Below, in pieces: positions 1-3,880 of a DNA stretch of 6,382 nt. Every line of letters begins with the position of its first letter. Positions within the stretch are counted from its first letter, which is position 1. The translations under genes and the position numbers were made by a program. The notes beneath the pieces are model-generated. The model was not told where the DNA came from and did no database searches. It worked only from the letters and a program-made list of their open reading frames with translations. Source of the stretch: CAYLJO01 sp964383905 (GTDB taxonomy: Bacteria > Acidobacteriota > Blastocatellia > Pyrinomonadales > Pyrinomonadaceae); the NCBI GenBank assembly GCA_964383905.1, contig CAYLJO010000296.1:1-6382 (forward strand). The letters are read 5' to 3'.

Positions 1-194
1 CTCTGCTCATGCGTGACGCGCGGCCTGTTAACCCGCTCACGCCTTGGCGCCGCCATGAACTTTCCGACCCTCATCTGCTGATTCATTTTCGGGTCGAAGG
101 GGTAGTCGCGGTCAATCATCGCCAAAGCGTCGCCTATTTTGCCATCGGTTACGAGGTCGCAAATCGCAGCGATAACGCCAGCTTTCTCAATCAT
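1..194 (-). CDS. Partial ORF, possible N-terminus of an HNH endonuclease linked to a restriction locus
   Basis: The frame opens with ATG at 194-192 and stays open to the left edge of the window, giving about 64 residues (starting MIEKAGVIAAICDLV). It begins 32 bases after the stop of the HsdR remnant on the same strand, so it was probably the next gene of the same operon. An AGAGGA-like ribosome site lies upstream but rather far from the ATG. The pattern of a helical start, a Gly-Asp-Ala-like segment and then YPF around residue 33 recalls the N-terminus of small HNH endonucleases found beside restriction genes. The HNH catalytic part would lie outside the window, so this is only a family impression. 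The ORF is incomplete because the window ends, not because it is visibly broken. The opposite strand also has an open frame here, with no recognisable protein; I regard it as a shadow. Confidence 0.45.
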   Translation of the reverse strand, partial: MIEKAGVIAAICDLVTDGKIGDALAMIDRDYPFDPKMNQQMRVGKFMAAPRRERVNRPRVTHEQ

Positions 195-226
195 GGTTGC
201 ACCAGTATTCTGTTTTCCTCTTTCTG

Positions 227-838
227 TTACGCTGCCGCATTCTGTTTGACTGCCTCTAGGATCGCCACGATCCCGTCGGCATCGATATCGCTGAAAGCTC
301 CATCAAGCCCTGCGGGGCTGTTATCTGTGAACGGGGGCTCATAAAGAAGGCCCGGATCCATCACGCCGTTCTGTGTCAGATAGTCGATGATCTGATCGAT
401 GAATCGAATCTAACTTGCAGTGAGGTTGTTTCTCGCAAGAAATTCCCCCGAAGGCCACTTTAGCCGCTTCCCTGGCTTAGGCCGCAGCCGCAATATCTGA
501 AAGGACTGGTTGGCGAGCCAAACGCCCTCGATATTTGGCGGCGCGAGGCCAACTTTAGCCCACAGACCCTTCGTCGCCAGCAGGATATCATTTGGCTGGA
601 GGATTTGATGGCGCAACTTATCGAAAGATGTTTCGGAGACGGTGAAGCTCTTTTGGGGACGATGGATATATCCGTCCTCCCCGATGTCGCTGACTGACAC
701 CTCTGAGACATCAACTCCCTTTTTCACTGCTTCGTCTTTGAGATACTGCGGGCGCATGATGTCCACGATCTCACCTAATTGTACCACCTTGCTGTTTTTG
801 AGCAGTCCTTCGAGTTCCAGAAAATAGGCGGCATGTCT
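227..838 (-). pseudogene. Fused remnant of a type I restriction-modification system (HsdS-like fragment joined to the HsdR C-terminus)
   Basis: One minus-strand frame spans 838 to 227. It is interrupted by TAG at 412-410 and ends with TAA at 229-227. Before the TAG are 142 codons resembling a type I specificity (HsdS) target-recognition domain: VVQLGEIVDI, then SDIGEDGYIHRPQKSF, then QPNDILLATKG and WLANQSFQILRLRP. Around codons 130-142 the text changes to the HsdR C-terminal signature: FLARNNLTAS, the amber codon, then IRFIDQIIDYLTQNG, GVMDPGLLYEPPFTD and an acidic tail ending NAAA. HsdR proteins read through this point without interruption, so the TAG most likely replaces a glutamine CAG. 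The 5' end is also missing: a TGA at 841-839 closes the frame, and the only usable start codon is GTG at 787. The catalytic ATPase and nuclease parts of HsdR and the rest of HsdS are absent, so the locus should be inactive. The HsdR assignment is strong; the HsdS assignment is good by motif style. The exact junction is inferred. Confidence 0.78.
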
Positions 839-848
839 TCAATTTTTC

Positions 849-877
849 TTGCGTGCTGACCATATAAAGTATAACAT
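849..877 (+). promoter_or_regulatory. Possible promoter of the toxin-antitoxin operon
   Basis: A short AT-rich stretch sits between the restriction remnant and the antitoxin. TTGCGT at 849-854 and TAACAT at 872-877 are 17 bases apart and could serve as -35 and -10 boxes. TATAAA (863-868) and TATAAC (870-875) overlap the same area. The match to consensus is only moderate. Antitoxins of this family usually bind their own promoter, so an operator may overlap here, but no clean palindrome is visible. Confidence 0.3.
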
Positions 878-915
878 CAAATGTGATTTAAATTTTGTGC
901 TGTGAGGAGATGTAT

Positions 916-1212
916 ATGCTCAACATAGGCCGTGACATTCATTCGCTTTCAGACTTCAAGCGGAAGACGCCTGAGTTCATCGAGCAGCTAGAGAAGACGG
1001 GCGAGCCAGTGGTGCTTACGATCAACGGACGGGCTAAACTCGTGGTGCAGGACGCGGAGAGTTACCAGCGAATGCTTGAGCTGCTCGACCGAGCCGAAAC
1101 CATCGAGGCGATCCGAGAGGGGCTGGAATCCGTTAGGCAGGGGAAAACGATGTCGCTCGACCAATTCGACAAGGAGATGCGGAAGAAGATTCGCGCTCCG
1201 AAAAAGCGATGA
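916..1212 (+). CDS. Phd/YefM-family antitoxin
   Basis: A 98-residue protein with the Phd/YefM layout. The N-terminal DNA-binding part has a Leu-Ser-Asp-Phe helix followed by FIEQLEKTGEPVVLTINGRA (residues 21-40). Next come the conserved strand KLVVQDAESYQ (41-51) and a charged helical C-terminal tail that would wrap the toxin. Proteins of this family neutralise a RelE/ParE-type partner by direct binding and repress their own operon. The ATG at 916 is chosen because GAGGAG at 904-909 lies six bases before it; an in-frame ATG at 910 and a TTG at 895 are less well placed. The gene overlaps the toxin by ATGA, implying translational coupling with antitoxin first. The tail is rich in Lys/Arg (ending RAPKKR), as expected of a flexible toxin-neutralising segment. 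The family call is firm; the actual toxin target is not visible. Confidence 0.9.
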   Translation: MLNIGRDIHSLSDFKRKTPEFIEQLEKTGEPVVLTINGRAKLVVQDAESYQRMLELLDRAETIEAIREGLESVRQGKTMSLDQFDKEMRKKIRAPKKR

Positions 1213-1535
1213 AGAGCTATCGGGTCGAGCCGACCGAAAAAGCCCTGGCTGACGTCGGCGAAGCCTACTTCTGGATTAACGAGCAGTCGGAAGGGGCGGC
1301 GCTACGCTGGTACGAGGGGCTGATGAAAGCCCTTCGGTCGCTGGAAAAGAACCCTTTGCGCTGCCCGCTCGCGCCGGAGAGCGCGTTTTTCGAGGAGGAG
1401 ATACGCCAGCTCATCTACGGCAAGTATCGCATTCTCTTCACCGTTGAGGACGAAACGGTGTTCGTGCTCAGAGTGAGACATGGGGCGCGGGAGTATCTGA
1501 GGCCAGAGGAAGATGAGGGCGAAACCGAAGAGTAA
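1209..1535 (+). CDS. RelE/ParE-superfamily toxin
   Basis: A 108-residue basic-core protein with the RelE/ParE fold pattern. It has an N-terminal strand YRVEPTEKALADV, a helical hairpin containing WINEQSEGAALRWYEGL (residues 22-38) and the loop ALRSLEKNPLRCPLAPES (41-58). The C-terminal sheet follows, with EEEIRQLIYGKYRILFTV (62-79) and VLRVRHGAREYL (86-97). The length and the ending RVRHGAR are typical of toxins annotated as RelE/ParE next to Phd/YefM antitoxins. RelE-type members cleave mRNA on the ribosome, while ParE-type members poison gyrase; sequence alone does not decide between them. Basic residues R51, R66, R74, R88, R90 and H91 are retained, so the toxin looks intact. An acidic extension (EEDEGETEE) closes the protein. 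The ATG at 1209 overlaps the antitoxin stop. The only other candidate gene on the opposite strand here is a shadow. Confidence 0.9.
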   Translation: MKSYRVEPTEKALADVGEAYFWINEQSEGAALRWYEGLMKALRSLEKNPLRCPLAPESAFFEEEIRQLIYGKYRILFTVEDETVFVLRVRHGAREYLRPEEDEGETEE

Positions 1536-1565
1536 AGCCGGCTTTCTGGTTTTATGGTTTATTTT

Positions 1566-1638
1566 CACGAAATCCGTTTAACGATCAGCCAACTTTTGGA
1601 ACAATCTTCCCTCTGGTCAATTACCACGAAATCCGTTT
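1566..1638. repeat. 14-bp exact direct repeat pair between toxin and cupin
   Basis: CACGAAATCCGTTT occurs at 1566-1579 and again at 1625-1638, with 45 bases between. Similarity continues weakly beyond the core (TTTAAC against TTTGAAC). The intervening DNA has no ORF and no clear stem. The pair could be a binding-site pair, a short duplication or an excision footprint; nothing in the sequence decides which. Confidence 0.6.
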
Positions 1639-1658
1639 GAACTCAATCAAACGAAGAA

Positions 1659-2114
1659 TCAAATCAAAAATTTGAGATTGTGTTTTCCGGCAATGGATTC
1701 TATTTTTTCCACGTCGGGCGGCATCGTCGTGATCTCGCGGCTGACTTCCTCGAAAAACTTCTCAAAGCCGCCGGGCGTGATCGTTACCCAAAGTTTTCCG
1801 TCCGCTTCGCCGATGTTGCGAAAAGCGTGCGGCACACGGCGCGGCAGAACCGCGACATCGCCTTTCCTCGCAACGAAAGTTCTTTCGCCGCAAGTGATCT
1901 CAAATTCTCCTTCAATGACTAAAAAAATCTCGTCCTCGTCGGCGTGAATATGTGGCGGCGGACCCTGCTGGGGGGCGACGATGTTTTCCAGCATCGAATA
2001 AGCGCCGCCGGTTTCTTCGCTCCTGATTTTGCAGAACATCTGCGTTTCCATCACGTTCCACGCCGCGCCCTCGTTTGTGCCGACGACGATCGGTTGCGAT
2101 AAAGTATTCGACAT
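1659..2114 (-). CDS. Single-domain cupin protein (quercetin-dioxygenase-like)
   Basis: A 151-residue protein carrying both cupin motifs. Motif 1 is GPPPHIHADEDEIFLVIEGE (residues 51-70), which supplies the metal ligands H55, H57 and E62. Motif 2 is KGDVAVLPRRVPHAFRN (84-100), with the fourth ligand H96. The segment after it, TITPGGFEKFFEEV, matches small cupins resembling one half of bacterial quercetin 2,3-dioxygenase. All four expected ligands are present, so it probably binds a metal; the substrate cannot be read from the sequence. No signal peptide is seen, so it should be cytoplasmic. Start choice: ATG at 2114-2112 has an AGAAGGAG ribosome site (complement of 2123-2130) about eight bases upstream. 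It is monocistronic, convergent with the toxin gene, with no terminator evident in the roughly 120-base gap. Other plausible roles are an isomerase or an oxidative-stress-linked cupin. Confidence 0.9.
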   Translation of the reverse strand: MSNTLSQPIVVGTNEGAAWNVMETQMFCKIRSEETGGAYSMLENIVAPQQGPPPHIHADEDEIFLVIEGEFEITCGERTFVARKGDVAVLPRRVPHAFRNIGEADGKLWVTITPGGFEKFFEEVSREITTMPPDVEKIESIAGKHNLKFLI

Positions 2115-2188
2115 AAGTTTTTCTCCTTCTATTAGATTCCGCGCTTTTCTCGTTCACACATTAACGCGCAATTTAAAAGAGAAAAGAA

Positions 2189-2200
2189 TCACTCGAGTGA
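2189..2200. promoter_or_regulatory. Perfect 12-bp palindrome upstream of the cupin gene, possible operator
   Basis: TCACTCGAGTGA is a perfect 12-base palindrome in an AT-rich stretch about 75 bases ahead of the cupin start. Its position fits an operator of a dimeric regulator (for example TetR- or MarR-like), but no such regulator lies next to it in the window. A weak TTTAAAT -10-like box on the minus strand lies just downstream, at about 2170-2176. This is positional inference only. Confidence 0.3.
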
Positions 2201-2616
2201 AAAATTAGATCTCTTACAAAACTTTAGCTGAACTAGAACTACTACGGCGCATCGGTTTGAAGGCGGCAACGCCAAATAGAACCTAAATCGAAGCAAGGGT
2301 AATCGGACAGTGACAGTTCATCAGCAGACCTTGACGAAATAGATCGTTTAACCTGTCCCCTGCATCTTTCCACTCATCGGACTCCACACGCTCCGGCGAA
2401 GCGATCAATAACCAAATCAGCGCGGTAGCTCGAAGACCTTTTGCCATCATACTCAATCCATTCACGAAGTATTGCGTCTGCCGCCAAGGGGGCGTGCGGC
2501 TATCATTAACATGAGCGCCTATCAACTTCCCTTCTATTCGACTAGGGCCGTAGCTGTCTCCCGGATCGCCCTCCAATCCTCCGGGTGAAGGCTGCCAGTA
2601 AACTCTACGTCTGAGA
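2201..2616. other. Gap between cupin and PEP-CTERM genes without a convincing gene
   Basis: No plus-strand gene is seen. On the minus strand a frame is open from within the PEP-CTERM gene down to 2283. Its distal part (about 2283-2600) contains protein-like text such as MMAKGLRATALIWLLIASPE and ESDEWKDAGDRLNDLFRQG, but it has no start of its own outside the neighbouring gene and I do not recognise it. It may be the tail of a decayed gene or chance coding. No strong promoter for the PEP-CTERM gene was identified. Confidence 0.3.
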
Positions 2617-3171
2617 ATGCATTTGCTGGCCGGAGTAGTCTTCCTCCTGCTCTGCGCCGGGTCGGCTGCGGCCGTACCTGCAGACATAGTTAACGTCACC
2701 GAGGGAGTGAATGGCGCAGGTTTTACCATCAAAATAACCGGGATCGGGCCGCTGGACGTGAATAACCCGGAATTCGGCTCCGCGATTTTCAACTTCACGA
2801 CGCCGGCACCAGTCCAATTCCTCTACCTCAGGGACTCTACGAACGGCACTGTTAGCGATGTCTTGTTCTTGTTCTCACCCACTGACTCCACCCCCACACC
2901 CACAACTTTTGCGTTGGTGGTTTCTGACGACAATCCGGTTTTCTCTCAACTTTTAGGTCTGAATTTCCCTCACACCGATGTGACTGTGAGAAGTTCCATC
3001 GAAGGTACTAATGAAATAGAGGGGTTCATCTTTGGTGCCCATTTTTTCAGAATCATAAGCCCGCCGGAAGCCCCAGTTCCCGAGCCGGCGACGATACTGC
3101 TCTTGGGTACGGGTTTGACAGGGGTGGCGATAAAGGCGCGGAAGCGTCGGAAAGCTGAGGAGGGCACATAA
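2617..3171 (+). CDS. Short PEP-CTERM sorting-signal protein
   Basis: A 184-residue secreted protein. The N-terminus is a hydrophobic signal segment (residues 3-19, LLAGVVFLLLCAGSAAA), probably cut near AAA/VP. The C-terminus carries a full PEP-CTERM signal: VPEPAT (154-159), a hydrophobic span LLLGTGLTGVAI (161-172) and the basic cluster KARKRRK (173-179). Such proteins are recognised by exosortase/archaeosortase-type transpeptidases at the membrane and are often linked to extracellular polysaccharide; no exosortase gene is in this window. The body (20-150) is Thr/Pro/Ser/Asn-rich and predicted to be beta-rich, and has no catalytic motif that I recognise. The ATG at 2617 is chosen because a stop (TAA, 2599) lies just upstream in frame. 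Two oddities: the signal peptide has no positive n-region after Met-His, and no good ribosome site is visible. A non-AUG start at CTG 2611 cannot be excluded. The gene is alone and ends in a strong terminator. Confidence 0.85.
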   Translation: MHLLAGVVFLLLCAGSAAAVPADIVNVTEGVNGAGFTIKITGIGPLDVNNPEFGSAIFNFTTPAPVQFLYLRDSTNGTVSDVLFLFSPTDSTPTPTTFALVVSDDNPVFSQLLGLNFPHTDVTVRSSIEGTNEIEGFIFGAHFFRIISPPEAPVPEPATILLLGTGLTGVAIKARKRRKAEEGT

Positions 3172-3206
3172 GGAGTAGTCTCACCGGCTGATACCTAAAG
3201 AATGGG

Positions 3207-3244
3207 GCACCCGTTTGGCCAAGTTGAGGACGGCGGGTGCTTTT
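3207..3244 (+). terminator. Rho-independent terminator of the PEP-CTERM gene
   Basis: The left arm GCACCCG (3207-3213) pairs perfectly with CGGGTGC (3234-3240) and is followed directly by TTTTCT. The 20-base loop contains the inner palindrome TTGGCCAA (3215-3222). It lies 35 bases after the PEP-CTERM stop codon, which is the expected position and orientation. Confidence 0.8.
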
Positions 3245-3326
3245 CTCTGGCGCCACACTCACGTATTATCTTCACCACCGCCCGCGACCAAAGCAGCCAG
3301 CCCGGCTCATTCAGAATATATACGGC

Positions 3327-3410
3327 GCGTTAACAATGTAAACGCCAAATCTATAAGCCTACTGATCGCGTGAGTTAACAATGTAAACGGGCGTTAACAA
3401 CGTAAACGCC
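3327..3410. repeat. Three copies of a ~19-bp partly palindromic repeat
   Basis: The core GTTAACAATGTAAACG occurs at 3329-3344 and 3374-3389, and with one change (AAC for AAT) at 3393-3408. Copies one and three have GCG before and CC after the core; copy two is followed at once by copy three. Start-to-start spacing is 45 and 19 bases. Each unit is close to an inverted repeat (GCGTTnACA centre TGTnAACGC); in the third copy the outer arms GGCGTT/AACGCC pair perfectly (3390-3410). No transposase or integrase ORF lies beside it. Such an array could be operator sites or a leftover transposon end with several transposase-binding sites. Confidence 0.75.
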
Positions 3411-3450
3411 TCATCCCGAAGATTCGGGGGTGACGTGTCCCGTAGAAATC

Positions 3451-3466
3451 AGATGCGTGAGCATCT
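3451..3466. other. Hairpin with GTGA (GNRA-type) tetraloop
   Basis: AGATGC (3451-3456) and GCATCT (3461-3466) form a perfect six-pair stem closed by GTGA, a stable GNRA-type loop if transcribed. A second small stem, CCCGAA/TTCGGG, lies at 3415-3428. No T-tract follows directly, so it is not an intrinsic terminator. Whether it belongs to an RNA is unknown. Confidence 0.3.
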
Positions 3467-3880
3467 CCCTGAGCCTACTTTCTAGTTTTTGTATTCCATA
3501 AACATTGCCCGCTCCTCACCAAAACATGCGCCAGATTTGACCTACAATCATTTGAGGGGGCTCCTTGTCGGATTAATGCCCCAACGTGCGCGCGGCGCGC
3601 GGGACAACAAGCAGCGGGCGATTGCCGGGAGCCGGGTGTCGCGGGGGTTGATTTCACCGGATCAGCCCTTGCGGATGGAAATATTCACCATGAGCGCCTC
3701 CGGCGTTCATTCTGACAAACTTCCCTCATCCAGTTGATCATCAAGTGCAAGCTGGCTCGCGGTCGGCTTGAGCCTCTATTTCTCGGCACCGCGCTACGCT
3801 CTCGCGACATACTCCTCATGCTTCTCCAGGTTAACCATCATGGCAGCCCACGCCTCCTGCTGCCCGGCGGTGAGCTATAT

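Larger units (their letters stand above)
3245..3793. other. Non-coding stretch holding repeats and hairpins
   Basis: No ORF here has recognisable protein content on either strand; the available frames are short and of odd composition. The stretch holds the three-copy repeat at 3327-3410 and two short hairpins. These are CCCGAA/TTCGGG at 3415-3428, and AGATGC/GCATCT with a GTGA loop at 3451-3466. There is also a GC-rich self-complementary run near 3588-3600. Nothing else was seen. Confidence 0.5.

Noticed and set aside
9..344. Plus-strand open frame across the left end
   Set aside because: It lies opposite the HsdR remnant and the partial downstream gene, which carry recognisable protein text; its own translation has no family features.
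1534..1545. AAAGCCGGCTTT palindrome at the toxin stop as a terminator
   Set aside because: It has no loop beyond CCGG, only four pairs when folded, and a poor T-tract (CTGGTTTT). It is too weak to call.
1302..1568. Minus-strand open frame over the toxin gene
   Set aside because: It overlaps an evident RelE/ParE-type toxin and has no recognisable motif or ribosome site.
1912..2157. Minus-strand frame starting upstream of the cupin
   Set aside because: It is an Arg-rich out-of-frame shadow of the cupin gene, which has both metal-binding motifs and a better ribosome site.
2626..2661. Lipoprotein signal in the PEP-CTERM protein (Cys at residue 13)
   Set aside because: The residues before Cys are Leu-Leu-Leu rather than a lipobox with Ala/Gly at the last position, and an Ala-x-Ala cleavage site follows.
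3327..3410. CRISPR array
   Set aside because: There are only three repeats of under 20 bases, spacing is 45 and 19 bases, the last two abut with no spacer, and there are no cas genes.
3327..3410. Plasmid or phage origin iterons
   Set aside because: There is no replication initiator gene or AT-rich melting region beside the repeats, and copies are few and unevenly spaced.
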